DNA of 64,000 nt, taken from assembly GCF_014654205.1 (NCBI RefSeq), contig NZ_BNAW01000018.1, positions 82,740-146,739 on the forward strand, written 5' to 3'. Of the stretch, positions 16,065 through 24,966 are shown in pieces (within the stretch, counting starts at the first letter, position 1; the number at the start of each line of letters is the position of its first letter). The notes beneath the pieces are model-generated. The model saw only the letters and a list, made by a program, of their open reading frames with translations. It was not told the DNA's origin and made no database searches. A program made the translations under genes and the position numbers. The stretch comes from Amycolatopsis bullii. Its GTDB lineage: Bacteria > Actinomycetota > Actinomycetes > Mycobacteriales > Pseudonocardiaceae.

Positions 16065-17302
16065 CGAGTTCGAAGAACGGCCCGGCGAGAACCCTGGTGA
16101 TCCTGGGGGGCGCGGACGGTTCGGTCAGCACCTACGAGCGAGCGCGGGAACTGGGGTTCCGCACGCTCTGCGTCGACGTCCGGCCCGGCGCACCGGCCGT
16201 GGCGTACGCCGACGAGTTCCTGCAGGTCAGCGTGCGCGCGCCGGAGCAGATCGCGGCCGCGCTCGACGGCCGTGACGACCTCGCCGGCGTGCTGTGCCCG
16301 GCCAGCGACGTCGGCCTGCCCGCACTGGCCTGGCTGACCCGGCACTGGGGCATGCCGGATCCGCTGCCCGTGGCCGCGGTCGAGGCCTCGACCGACAAAG
16401 CGGTGTTCCGCGCCCTGTGCGACCACCTCGGCCTGCCGGGCTACCGCAGCGTCAGCGGCCGCCCCGGGCCGGAACTGGTCCACGCGGCCCAGCAGCTGCG
16501 GTTCCCCGCCCTGGTCAAGCCGGTCGACTCCTCCGGTAGCCGGGGCGTGGTCTCCTGCCCCGGCCCGGGCCGGCTGACCAGTGCGTTCGCCGAGTCGCTC
16601 GCGTTCTCGCCGTCCGGACGGCTGGTCGTCGAGGAACACCTCGACGGCACCCACTTCACGATCGAGGCGCTGGTCGTCGACGGCCGGGTCGTCTTCCACG
16701 CCGTCACCGAACGGACCCTCACGCCGCCGCCGTTCTTCGTGACGTCGTCGCACCTGCTGCCCGCCGCGCTGCCGGCGGACGCCGAACTGCGGCTGATCGA
16801 GGCCCTCGACCTGATCTGCACCGAGCTCGGCTACCGGAGCGGGCCGCTCACGCTGGACGCCGTGCTCGGCCGCGACGGGCAGCTGTACCTCGTCGAGATG
16901 GGGGCCCGCATGGGCGGGAACGGGCTCGCGGAAGCGATCGCGCAGTGCCACGGCGCCGACCTGATCGCCGCCGGGATCGCCACCGCGACCGGCGGTGAGG
17001 TGCGGCTGGACCTGCACGAGCCGAAGCCCACCCTGGTGCACGTCCTCGCGTCCGACCGCGGCGGGCACTTGTCCCGAGTGGACGGTGTCGAGGACGTGCG
17101 CGCGCTGCCCGGGCTGGTCGGGCTCCACCTGTTCGCCGACGAGGGTTCCTTCGTCCGGCCGTACGACCAGGCGGGCCACAAGCTGGGGTACGCCGTGCTC
17201 ACCGCCGACTCGGTGCCCGAGCTGCTCGCCGCGGAGAACGCGGTGCGCGGCACGCTGAAGTTCCTGCTCCACGAGCAGGACATGGCGGTACCCCTGCCGT
17301 GA
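16061..17302 (+). CDS. ATP-grasp carboxylate-amine ligase
   Basis: A 413-residue ATP-grasp enzyme. It has an N-terminal pre-ATP-grasp Rossmann part (VILGGADGSVSTYERARELG), then the ATP-binding core with PALVKPVDSSGSRGV, VEEHLDGTHFTIEALV and the metal-ligand block LVEMGARMGGNGLAEAI (Glu and Asn coordinate Mg). These ligases join a carboxylate to an amine or alcohol through an acyl phosphate. The layout resembles BtrJ/PurK-like biosynthetic ligases rather than D-Ala-D-Ala ligase. It overlaps both neighbours by 4 bp (GTGA), so it belongs to the same pathway, perhaps adding an amino acid to the lipid-linked sugar. Confidence 0.85.
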   Translation: MTSSKNGPARTLVILGGADGSVSTYERARELGFRTLCVDVRPGAPAVAYADEFLQVSVRAPEQIAAALDGRDDLAGVLCPASDVGLPALAWLTRHWGMPDPLPVAAVEASTDKAVFRALCDHLGLPGYRSVSGRPGPELVHAAQQLRFPALVKPVDSSGSRGVVSCPGPGRLTSAFAESLAFSPSGRLVVEEHLDGTHFTIEALVVDGRVVFHAVTERTLTPPPFFVTSSHLLPAALPADAELRLIEALDLICTELGYRSGPLTLDAVLGRDGQLYLVEMGARMGGNGLAEAIAQCHGADLIAAGIATATGGEVRLDLHEPKPTLVHVLASDRGGHLSRVDGVEDVRALPGLVGLHLFADEGSFVRPYDQAGHKLGYAVLTADSVPELLAAENAVRGTLKFLLHEQDMAVPLP

Positions 17303-18552
17303 CGGGCCCCTCCTCGGCCACCACCGCGCCGGCCGTGGCGCCGCCGCGGCCGGCGGTGGTGCTGCGGCTGCTCGCCGGCCGGGGCGCGTTCCGGCTGTCG
17401 GTCCAGCTGATGGGCCTGGTCCTGATCACCGCGTGGGGCGCCCGCGACTACGGGCGGTTCGCGAACGCGCTCGGCCTGATGACCTGGCTCAACTTCGTCC
17501 CGGGCGCGGCGGAGAAGGCCGCGCTCAAGGCTCTCCCCCGGCTGCGGCTGACCCTGGACGCGGTCGCCGCGCTCGCGGTCCGGGTCGCCGCGGTGCCGGT
17601 GCTGGTGGTGCTGGCCGCCATGGCCGTCACGCTCGTGGTGGCCCCGCGCTCGGACGCGGCGCTGTACCTGACCGTGGCGGCCTGGTCGATCTCCGGCGGC
17701 CTGCTGATGACCGTGTCCGGCCTGCACCGCCTGCGCGGGAAGTCCACATTGGACGCATTGGCGTTCACCGCCGGCTCGGTCGTCGTCGGCGTGGTGACCT
17801 GCCTGACGTGGGTGGTGCGGTGGCCGCCCGGGATGCACCTGGCCCTGCTGCTCGGCGGCCTGCTGGTGATCCTCGGCGCGTCGGTCGCGCTCCTGCCGCG
17901 GCCGTGGCTGGGCGGCGGCGGGCTGCCGGGGCACCGGCTCCTGCCGGCCTTCGGGCGCAGCACGGTCCTGCTCGGCCTGACCGAGGTGCTCGACGTGCTC
18001 GCGACGTCGACGGTGTTCGGCGTGTTCGCGCTGTCCGGACGGACCACCGAAAGCGGCCCGTTCTACCTGGCGCTGCTCGTGTCGAGCGCGTTCTGCTCGC
18101 TGGTGTTCTACCAGCTGAAACTGCACCAGCCGACGGCGTCGTGGCGGATGCGCGGCACCGGCGCGGCGGCCGGCCGGGCCCGGGCCGTCGAACTGCTGAA
18201 GCTGGTCGAGCGCGGCGGGATCGCGTTCGCCGTGCTGCTGGCCGCCGGGCTCGCGGTGCCGTCGACGCGGGCGTTGCTCACCGACGAAGACAGCTACGTC
18301 GTGCTCGGGGTGCTCGTGCTCGTCGAGACGGCGTTGTACGCGACCGGGATCTACGCGAGCTTCCTCGTCGAAAACACCAACAGCAAGGTGCTGACGCTGA
18401 CGTCGGGCGCCGCCGTCGTCTCACTGGTCGCGACCGCCGCCGCCGCGGCCCTGCTCGTCCCGCCGCTCGGGCCGGTGGGCGGGTTCGCCGCGCTCGTCTT
18501 CGCGCTCGCGGTCAAGGCGGCCGTCCTGCGCCGTCTGGTCCGCCGTCACTGA
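17299..18552 (+). CDS. Polysaccharide-type flippase / MOP-superfamily membrane protein
   Basis: A 417-residue integral membrane protein with about 10-12 hydrophobic helices spread from residue 30 to the C-terminus and short polar loops, as in Wzx/MurJ-like exporters of lipid-linked glycans. No ATP-binding domain is present. It starts at GTG overlapping the ATP-grasp stop (GTGA). The context with a polyprenyl-phosphate glycosyltransferase fits translocation of a finished lipid-linked product. Similarity to named families is weak, so a different transport role is possible. Confidence 0.7.
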   Translation: MTGPSSATTAPAVAPPRPAVVLRLLAGRGAFRLSVQLMGLVLITAWGARDYGRFANALGLMTWLNFVPGAAEKAALKALPRLRLTLDAVAALAVRVAAVPVLVVLAAMAVTLVVAPRSDAALYLTVAAWSISGGLLMTVSGLHRLRGKSTLDALAFTAGSVVVGVVTCLTWVVRWPPGMHLALLLGGLLVILGASVALLPRPWLGGGGLPGHRLLPAFGRSTVLLGLTEVLDVLATSTVFGVFALSGRTTESGPFYLALLVSSAFCSLVFYQLKLHQPTASWRMRGTGAAAGRARAVELLKLVERGGIAFAVLLAAGLAVPSTRALLTDEDSYVVLGVLVLVETALYATGIYASFLVENTNSKVLTLTSGAAVVSLVATAAAAALLVPPLGPVGGFAALVFALAVKAAVLRRLVRRH

Positions 18553-18575
18553 TGTCTGCACACTGGGAGGAAGTC

Positions 18576-20387
18576 ATGTACGTACTGGGCATCAGCAGGG
18601 TCCACGACTCGGCCGCGGCCCTCGTGCGCGACGGCGAGATCATCGCCTTCGCCGAAGAGGAACGCTTCACGCGCGTCAAGCACGACGGCGGCTTCCCCGC
18701 CGAGGCCATCAAGTTCTGCCTGGAGCAGGGCGGGATCACCCTCGCCGACGTCGACCACGTCGCCTACTACTGGCAGCGCTGGAAGGAGGGGATCCACGCG
18801 GCCAAGGTGTTCGCCCGGTACTTCCCGGGCACGCTGGAGGTCTTCCGCAACACCAACGGCGACGAGGGCGGCCGGTCCGCGGGGATGGTGGACACGTTCA
18901 AGACCGGCGGTGGCTCGGGCAGCGACGACTACCACGTCGGCGGCGCGGTCCTCGCGCACATCAAGCGCTCCTACACGCTGGAGAAGGACGTCAAGGAAGC
19001 CGTCGGCTGGACCGGTCCGACGAAGTTCAAGACACACCTGGTCGACCACCACCGCGCGCACGCGGCCAGCGGCTACTTCATCTCGCCGTGGGACGAGTCG
19101 GCCGTGCTCACCTTCGACGGCATCGGCAGCGACGGCACGGCCACCTACCTCGCGCACGGCCGCGGCGACCGGATCGTCGACCTGCGGCGGATCAAGTTCC
19201 CGCACTCCCTCGGCGCGATGTACGCCGGCGTCACCGGCTACCTCGGCTTCTACCCGACCCGTGACGAGGGCAAGATCATGGGTCTCGCGCCGCTGGGCGA
19301 GGACACCTACGTCGACGCGTTCAAGCAGCTGATCCACCTCAGTGACGACGGCGGCTTCGAGCTGGACCTCAGCTGGTTCGGGCACCACCGGACCGGCAAG
19401 CACGTGATGGCGAAGAAGTTCACCGACACCTTCGGCCCGGCCCGGCCGAAGACCCGCGTCACGGCGGAGAACCCGGTGCCGCAGCACTACTGCGACATCG
19501 CCTACGCCCTGCAGGTGACGCTGGAGGAAGCCGGCCTGCACCTGGCCCGGTGGCTCCAGCGTGAGACGGGGTCGAAGCGGTTGTGCGTCGCCGGCGGTGT
19601 CGCGCTGAACAGCGTCATGAACGGCCGGATCCTGCTGGAGACACCGTTCGAGGACTTCTTCGCCCAGCCCGCGGCCGCCGACGACGGCTGCGCGCTCGGT
19701 GCCGCGCTCGAGGTCTCGGTCGGCAAGTACCACCGGCCGCGCCCGCGCGAGGGCTACACCTACACCGGTCCCGAGTACACCGAGGCCGAGATGGAAGTGG
19801 CGTTGCAGGACGCCGGGGTCGAGTACGCGCGTGTCGACGACATCGCCGCGCACACGGCCGCGAAGGTGGCCGACGGCCGCATCGTCGGCTGGGTGCAGGG
19901 CCGGATGGAGTGCGGCCCGCGGGCCCTCGGCAACCGCTCCCTCGTCGCCGACCCGCGCGACCCCGAATCGAAGACGCGGATGAACGAGAAGGTCAAGCAC
20001 CGCGAGGCGTTCCGCCCGTTCGCGCCGTCGTGCCTGGCCGAGCGCGCGGGCGAGTACTTCGTCAGCGACTACCCGTCGCCGGTGATGCTGCTGGTGTTCG
20101 ACGTCCTGCCGGACAAGCGCGCCGAGGTCCCGGCGATCACCCACGTCGACGGGACCGCGCGGGTGCAGACCGTCAGCCGGGAGGACAATCCGCTGTACTA
20201 CCGGATGATCAGCGAGTTCGAGAAGCTGACCGGGGTGCCGATGGTGGTCAACACCTCGTTCAACGACAACAACGAGCCGATCGTGGCGAGCCCGCAGGAC
20301 GCCATCGCCTGCTACCTGAAGACCGACGTCGACGCGCTGGCCCTCGGCCCGTTCTGGGTGGAGAAGCCGCGGCTGGAGGAAGAGTGA
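18576..20387 (+). CDS. NodU/CmcH-family O-carbamoyltransferase
   Basis: A 603-residue carbamoyltransferase. The N-terminal Kae1-like ASKHA domain has ISRVHDSAAAL, VDHHRAHAASGY (metal-binding histidines at about 158-162), LTFDGIGSDGTA and DEGKIMGLAPLG. The YrdC-like C-terminal domain has MECGPRALGNRSL and NTSFNDNNEPIV. These enzymes make carbamoyl-AMP from carbamoyl phosphate and ATP and pass it to a hydroxyl of a sugar or natural product. The start is ATG 18576, with GGGAGGAA a few nt upstream; a weaker ATG lies at 18552. It is the only gene in the arm with a strong ribosome site of its own. Confidence 0.92.
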   Translation: MYVLGISRVHDSAAALVRDGEIIAFAEEERFTRVKHDGGFPAEAIKFCLEQGGITLADVDHVAYYWQRWKEGIHAAKVFARYFPGTLEVFRNTNGDEGGRSAGMVDTFKTGGGSGSDDYHVGGAVLAHIKRSYTLEKDVKEAVGWTGPTKFKTHLVDHHRAHAASGYFISPWDESAVLTFDGIGSDGTATYLAHGRGDRIVDLRRIKFPHSLGAMYAGVTGYLGFYPTRDEGKIMGLAPLGEDTYVDAFKQLIHLSDDGGFELDLSWFGHHRTGKHVMAKKFTDTFGPARPKTRVTAENPVPQHYCDIAYALQVTLEEAGLHLARWLQRETGSKRLCVAGGVALNSVMNGRILLETPFEDFFAQPAAADDGCALGAALEVSVGKYHRPRPREGYTYTGPEYTEAEMEVALQDAGVEYARVDDIAAHTAAKVADGRIVGWVQGRMECGPRALGNRSLVADPRDPESKTRMNEKVKHREAFRPFAPSCLAERAGEYFVSDYPSPVMLLVFDVLPDKRAEVPAITHVDGTARVQTVSREDNPLYYRMISEFEKLTGVPMVVNTSFNDNNEPIVASPQDAIACYLKTDVDALALGPFWVEKPRLEEE

Positions 20388-21085
20388 CCGTCCTGGATTC
20401 ACCCGGTTTGGTCGCCGCGCTGTACCGGCGGCGGCAGTGGCTGTGGCTGGTGGCCGCCGTTCCCGCGGTGGTCACCACGCTGCTGATCATGGTGGTGCTG
20501 CCGCCGGACCAGACGCTGGACAACGTCGGCGACTGGGCGTTCAAGCTGTGCCCGTTCGTCTTCGCGGTGCTGACCGTGGCGCTGTTCCCGCGCGGGCGGT
20601 TCGGGCCGGCCCTGATCGTGTTCGCGGTGTTCGTCTACATGTCCTATTTGGACACGGAACTGGTCATGCGGGTCCAGCAGTTCGCCAGGGAAGCGCCCAC
20701 GAACGACGACGCGTTCCAGCCGGTGTACCAGTTCGAGCTGTTCGTGACGACGTTCATCGTGCTGTTCGCGCTGCTGGCCTACCGCCTCGGCGGCGGCCGG
20801 ACGGCGAACGTGCTCAAGGTCGGCGTCGCGTCGATCCTGGTGGTCATCTCGGGTGTGAACGACCTGACGTTCTGGGCGCTCAACGACGTCTGGTCGGCGG
20901 GGACGAAGCCGACCGAGCTGAAGTGGGCGTCGCACATGATCGTGTTCCTCGGCGGGCCGCCGAGCGTGCCGGCCGCGGTCGCGTTCATGGCCGTGCACCT
21001 GGTGCTGGCCGCGATCGTGGTCGCGCTGCCGGTGGGGCGGTGGGTGACGGTCAGAGTCCGCGGTTCACAGCCTGCAGCTTCGTGA
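20384..21085 (+). CDS. Hypothetical polytopic membrane protein
   Basis: A 233-residue protein with about five membrane helices (first at residues 17-38, last near 200-220) and few charged loops. It overlaps the carbamoyltransferase stop by GTGA and ends the operon, so it belongs to the pathway. I recognise no family. An acidic MRVQQFAREAPTNDDAF loop separates helices 3 and 4. It could be an accessory or acyl/glycosyl-transfer membrane subunit. Its 3' end overlaps the convergent TIGR03085 gene by 35 bp. Confidence 0.7.
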   Translation: MTVLDSPGLVAALYRRRQWLWLVAAVPAVVTTLLIMVVLPPDQTLDNVGDWAFKLCPFVFAVLTVALFPRGRFGPALIVFAVFVYMSYLDTELVMRVQQFAREAPTNDDAFQPVYQFELFVTTFIVLFALLAYRLGGGRTANVLKVGVASILVVISGVNDLTFWALNDVWSAGTKPTELKWASHMIVFLGGPPSVPAAVAFMAVHLVLAAIVVALPVGRWVTVRVRGSQPAAS

Positions 21086-21677
21086 CGGCGGCCGCGTCGC
21101 CCTCGAAGCCGAGCTTCACGGCGTCGCGGCCGAACACGAACAACAGCAGGTCGACCGGGTCGCCGACCACGGTGACCGGGTCGGGCCCGGTCTTGACCGC
21201 GGCCTCGCGGCCGTCTTTCGTGCGGAGGGTGACGCCGACCGGCGCCTTGCGCAGGTTCAGCTTGGCGGCCTGCTTCGCCGACTTCCAGGCGGCGGCGTCC
21301 CGGGTGGGGTCCGCGGGCCGCGGTTCCCAGCCGGGCTGCGCCCGCCGGACGTCCTCGTGGTGCACGAGGAACTCGGCGGTGTTCGTGAGCTCGTCGAGCG
21401 GGCCGATCGCGGTGGGCCAGAACTTCGCCGGGCCGGTGCGGACCTGGCCCACGAGCTCGCCCCAGGGCTTGGCGGCGTAGCGGTCCTGCACCTTCCGGGT
21501 GTACCCGGCGAGCGCGGGCACGAGGATGCCGGGCGCGGCGTCCGGCCGGTGCTCCCGCACGACGAGGTGCGCGGCGAGGTCCCGCGTGGTCCAGCCCTCG
21601 CACAACGTCGGCGCGTCCGGCCCGAGGTCTTCGAAGAGCGCGCTCAGCGCCCGGCGTTCGTCAGCAGCGACACCCAT
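21051..21677 (-). CDS. TIGR03085-family DinB/MDMPI-fold protein
   Basis: A 208-residue protein of the actinobacterial TIGR03085 family, related to mycothiol-dependent maleylpyruvate isomerases and DinB proteins. Diagnostic block CEGWTTRDLAAHLVVREHRPDA at the N-terminus and the metal-site segment FLVHHEDVRRAQPGW at mid-protein (His-His-Glu). These proteins are thought to bind a metal and mycothiol, but the reaction is unknown. The start ATG has a TAACGT -10 box 7 nt before it. It is convergent with, and overlaps, the last gene of the glycan island. Confidence 0.88.
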   Translation of the reverse strand: MGVAADERRALSALFEDLGPDAPTLCEGWTTRDLAAHLVVREHRPDAAPGILVPALAGYTRKVQDRYAAKPWGELVGQVRTGPAKFWPTAIGPLDELTNTAEFLVHHEDVRRAQPGWEPRPADPTRDAAAWKSAKQAAKLNLRKAPVGVTLRTKDGREAAVKTGPDPVTVVGDPVDLLLFVFGRDAVKLGFEGDAAAVTKLQAVNRGL

Positions 21678-21684
21678 GGCCTCG

Positions 21685-21690
21685 ACGTTA
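21685..21690 (-). promoter_or_regulatory. -10 box TAACGT, leaderless TIGR03085 gene
   Basis: TAACGT on the minus strand, 7 nt, then ATG 21677. Confidence 0.55.
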
Positions 21691-21725
21691 CCCGCCGGTA
21701 GCCGCCCTGGCGATGTGGCGGTGAG

Positions 21726-23114
21726 CTAGTGGTGGAACGCCGTCGCCTGGGCCGGGTCCTTCGGGCGGCCGCCGAGCTGCTCCAGCTCCGGCAGCACCCG
21801 GGCCAGGTCCGCCAGCAGCAGGTCGGCCAGGTCGTGCGTGAAGCCGTTGCGGACCACGATGCGCAGCACCGCCAGGTCCGTCCGGTTCTCCGGGAACGTG
21901 TACGCCGGCACCAGCCAGCCCCGCTCGCGCAGCCGCCGGGACACGTCGAAGACGTCGAAGCCCGCGTCCGGAACGGTCGTGAACGCGAACACCGGCAGCT
22001 GGTCACCTCGGGTCAGCAACGAGAACGGCCCGAGCCCGGCGATCCCGGACGACAGGTGCGTGGCGACGTCCCGCGAAGCCTGCTGCACCGCCGCGAACCC
22101 GGAGCGGCCGAGCCGCACGAACGTGTAGTACTGGGCCGCGACCTCGGCGCCCGGGCGGGAGAAGTTCAGCGCGAACGTCGGCATGTCGCCGCCCAGGTAG
22201 TTGACGTTGAACACCAGCTCGGACGGCAGCGCGGCCTTGTCGCGCCAGAGCACCCAGCCGACCCCCGGGTACACCAGCCCGTACTTGTGGCCCGACGTGT
22301 TGATCGACGCCACGCGCGGCAGGCGGAAGTCCCACTCCAGGTCCGGGTCGAGGAAGGGGGCGATCATCGCGCCCGAGGCGCCGTCGACGTGCACCGGGAT
22401 GTTCCAGCCGGTCCGCTGCTCCAGCGCGTCCAGGGCCGCGGTGATCTCCGCGACCGGCTCGTAGCTGCCGTCGAACGTCGAGCCGAGGATCGCCACCACG
22501 CCGATCGTGTTCTCGTCGCAGCGGGCCACCGCCTCGTCGGCGGTGAGGTGGTAGCGGTCGCCCTCCATCGGGACCAGGCGCGGCTCGACCTCCCAGTACT
22601 CGCAGAACTTCTCCCAGCACACCTGGACGTTCGCGCCCATCACCAGGTTGGGCTTGCCGCCGCGGCCGTGACGGTTCCAGCGCCGCTTCAGCGCCATCCC
22701 GGCGAGCATGCACGCTTCCGACGATCCGGTCGTCGAGCAGCCCATGACGTCCGCGGGGTCGGGTGCGTGCCAGAGGTCGGCGAGGATGTTCACGCAGCGC
22801 CGCTCGAGCTCGGCCGTCTGCGGGTACTCGTCCTTGTCGATCATGTTCTTGTCGACGCACTCGGCCATCAGCTCGCGCGCCTGCGGTTCCATCCAGGTCG
22901 TGACGAACGTGGCCAGGTTGAGCCGCGCGTTGCCGTCCAGCATCAGCTCGTCGCGCACGAGCTGCAGCGCGGTGTCCGGCGGCAGCGAGTCTTCGCGCAG
23001 CCTGTCGTGCGGCATGACGAAGTCCGCGGCGAGGGCCGGGTTCGCCCCGGCGTACAGCGGATTCGTCCCGGCCGCGCGGTTCGGGCGCTCGGCGTTCCCC
23101 TGATGCAAGACCAT
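21726..23114 (-). CDS. gadB: Glutamate decarboxylase (PLP-dependent)
   Basis: A 462-residue group II decarboxylase very close in layout to E. coli GadB (466). It has LMLDGNARLNLATF, WMEPQARELM, CVNILADLWHAP, VHVDGASGAMIAPF and the PLP lysine in INTSGHKYGLVYPG (about residue 270). It converts L-glutamate to GABA, consuming a proton. No GadC antiporter is nearby, so acid resistance by exchange is not evident; a GABA-shunt role is possible. I use ATG 23114 because a TACGTT box lies 7 nt before it; GTG 23135 would add seven residues. Confidence 0.93.
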   Translation of the reverse strand: MVLHQGNAERPNRAAGTNPLYAGANPALAADFVMPHDRLREDSLPPDTALQLVRDELMLDGNARLNLATFVTTWMEPQARELMAECVDKNMIDKDEYPQTAELERRCVNILADLWHAPDPADVMGCSTTGSSEACMLAGMALKRRWNRHGRGGKPNLVMGANVQVCWEKFCEYWEVEPRLVPMEGDRYHLTADEAVARCDENTIGVVAILGSTFDGSYEPVAEITAALDALEQRTGWNIPVHVDGASGAMIAPFLDPDLEWDFRLPRVASINTSGHKYGLVYPGVGWVLWRDKAALPSELVFNVNYLGGDMPTFALNFSRPGAEVAAQYYTFVRLGRSGFAAVQQASRDVATHLSSGIAGLGPFSLLTRGDQLPVFAFTTVPDAGFDVFDVSRRLRERGWLVPAYTFPENRTDLAVLRIVVRNGFTHDLADLLLADLARVLPELEQLGGRPKDPAQATAFHH

Positions 23115-23121
23115 GCCACCG

Positions 23122-23127
23122 AACGTA
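23122..23127 (-). promoter_or_regulatory. -10 box TACGTT, leaderless gad start
   Basis: TACGTT on the minus strand, 7 nt, then ATG 23114. It lies between the dps terminator and the gad start, so gad can be transcribed independently of dps. Confidence 0.55.
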
Positions 23128-23144
23128 CTGGCCACACGCGCGCG

Positions 23145-23176
23145 AAAGGGGCCGCTCCGTCCGGAACGGCCCCTTT
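23145..23176 (-). terminator. dps terminator
   Basis: A 10-bp stem AAAGGGGCCG / CGGCCCCTTT with a 12-nt loop, 11 bp past the dps stop. It separates dps from gad on the same strand. Confidence 0.8.
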
Positions 23177-23186
23177 GGTGGGAAAA

Positions 23187-23663
23187 TCAGGCCTGCTGGG
23201 CCTGCCACATCCAGTGCGCCTCTTCCAGCGCCCGGGTGATCTCGATCAGCAGGTCCTGCGTGACGAGGTCGCTCTTGTCGGTCTCGTCGATGCGCTGGCG
23301 CAGCCGCTCGATGAGGGCGGCCAGGATGTCGACGATCGCGGCGACCGTGGACTCCACCGACTGCCAGTTGTCCGGGTACTCGGGCACGCCCGAACTCTCG
23401 ACGACGGTCTTGGCCTTGCCGTTCGGCGAGATGCCGATGGCGTTGGCGCGCTCGGCGACCTCGTCGACGTACTGGCGGGCGGTGTTCACGAGCTCGTCGA
23501 GCTGCAGGTGCGCGCTGCGGAAGTTCGACCCGACGACGTTCCAGTGCGCCTGCTTGGCGATGAGGGACAGGTCGACCAGGTCGACCAGCGTCGCCTGCAG
23601 GGCGTTGCCGGTGATCTCCTTGTCGGCCTCGGACAGCGGGCTCTTGATCGGAGACTTGCTCAT
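23187..23663 (-). CDS. dps: Dps-family ferritin-like DNA-protection protein
   Basis: A 158-residue four-helix protein. The ferroxidase ligands of the dimer interface are present: H40 (KQAHWNV), H52, D67 and E71 (YVDEVAERA). Dps dodecamers oxidise and store iron using peroxide and bind DNA through N-terminal lysines; the N-terminus here (MSKSPIKSP) has two or three. A purine-rich ribosome site (GGAAGGA) lies 11-12 nt before the ATG. The adjacent ohr gene suggests an oxidative-stress group on this strand. Confidence 0.93.
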   Translation of the reverse strand: MSKSPIKSPLSEADKEITGNALQATLVDLVDLSLIAKQAHWNVVGSNFRSAHLQLDELVNTARQYVDEVAERANAIGISPNGKAKTVVESSGVPEYPDNWQSVESTVAAIVDILAALIERLRQRIDETDKSDLVTQDLLIEITRALEEAHWMWQAQQA

Positions 23664-23709
23664 CTGGTTGTGATCCTTCCTCGTACTGGTTCGGACCGGG
23701 GGTGGCGGG

Positions 23710-24132
<423 letters not shown>

Positions 24133-24267
24133 GCTCAGCCTGCCTTCTGTCGCGGACGCTCCTCAACGAGCGTCTCACTGGGCACAACATCCCGCACCCG
24201 CGGAACGGTGCCCCCACATGGCAGGCATCACGTCTGGTTACGTACCCGGCGCCCCCAGGGCGAAACG

Positions 24268-24840
24268 TCATGCGGTGCGCGTCACCGCGAATTCGGCGAC
24301 CTGCCGCCCGATCAGGCGAAGGGTGCGGACGCTCTTCTCGTCCGACGCGCCGCCGGCCTCGTCGAACTTGGTCTCGGCGGAGTTGATCGAGCCGCCCAGC
24401 GGGGTGGCCCAGCCGCGCAGCGCGTGCGTGATGGTGCGGAGCTGCTCGAGCGTGGTCACCGCGGCCTGCCAGCCGTAGGCGACGGCGGCGAGGCCGACCG
24501 CGCGGCCGTCGAGGTACGGGCGGGTGTCCCCGCGCAGGTCCTCGACGTAGTCCAGGGCGTTCTTGACCAGGCCGGACAGCGCGCCGTGGTAGCCCGGCGA
24601 GACGACGATGAGCCCGTCCGCCTCCCGGATGGCCTCCACCAGCCGGGTGGCGCGCTCGTCGCGCTCGGGGACACCGGCGTCGTAGAAGGGCAGCACGAGT
24701 TCGGGGCCGGTGATCAGCCGGGTCCGGACGCCCACCTCGGCGGCGCCGTCGAGCGCGATCTGCAGCGCGCGTTCGGACTGGGAACCCTCGCGGAGAGAGC
24801 CGCCGATCCCGAGCACGTTGATCGTCCTGGCTGAAGTCAC
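24268..24840 (-). CDS. NADPH-dependent FMN reductase
   Basis: A 190-residue flavodoxin-fold protein. FMN phosphate loop GIGGSLREGSQSERAL (residues 12-27), then SPGYHGALSGLVKNALDYVE, the signature of the FMN_red/SsuE-ArsH group. It supplies reduced flavin or reduces quinones or metals; the partner is not visible here. The GTG start has a TAGCCT box 6 nt before it, the typical leaderless layout. It is divergent from the esterase gene, with 126 bp between. Confidence 0.88.
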   Translation of the reverse strand: MTSARTINVLGIGGSLREGSQSERALQIALDGAAEVGVRTRLITGPELVLPFYDAGVPERDERATRLVEAIREADGLIVVSPGYHGALSGLVKNALDYVEDLRGDTRPYLDGRAVGLAAVAYGWQAAVTTLEQLRTITHALRGWATPLGGSINSAETKFDEAGGASDEKSVRTLRLIGRQVAEFAVTRTA

Positions 24841-24846
24841 GTTTTC

Positions 24847-24852
24847 AGGCTA
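24847..24852 (-). promoter_or_regulatory. -10 box TAGCCT, leaderless FMN reductase
   Basis: TAGCCT on the minus strand, 6 nt, then GTG 24840. Confidence 0.55.
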
Positions 24853-24918
24853 ACCCCTCTACTTAACTGGAGGACCAGACTCTGGGACCGAGGTGCCGGT
24901 CACACCTGGACCAGTTAC

Positions 24919-24933
24919 CTACTGACAAGTAAC
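24919..24933 (+). promoter_or_regulatory. Possible TetR-type operator CTACTGACAAGTAAC
   Basis: A quasi-palindrome with core TACT-gaca-AGTA, 33 bp before the esterase ATG. A near copy (CTACCCACAAGTAAC) lies at 34819-34833 at the same distance from another start. Confidence 0.35.
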
Positions 24934-24966
24934 CTCCCCTGCAGCCCTGACGCTGATGGAGGAACC

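Noticed and set aside
10896..21085. Classical PKS/NRPS or capsule cluster
   Set aside because: No ketosynthase, condensation or carrier domains, no polymerase (Wzy) or nucleotide-sugar genes within the island.
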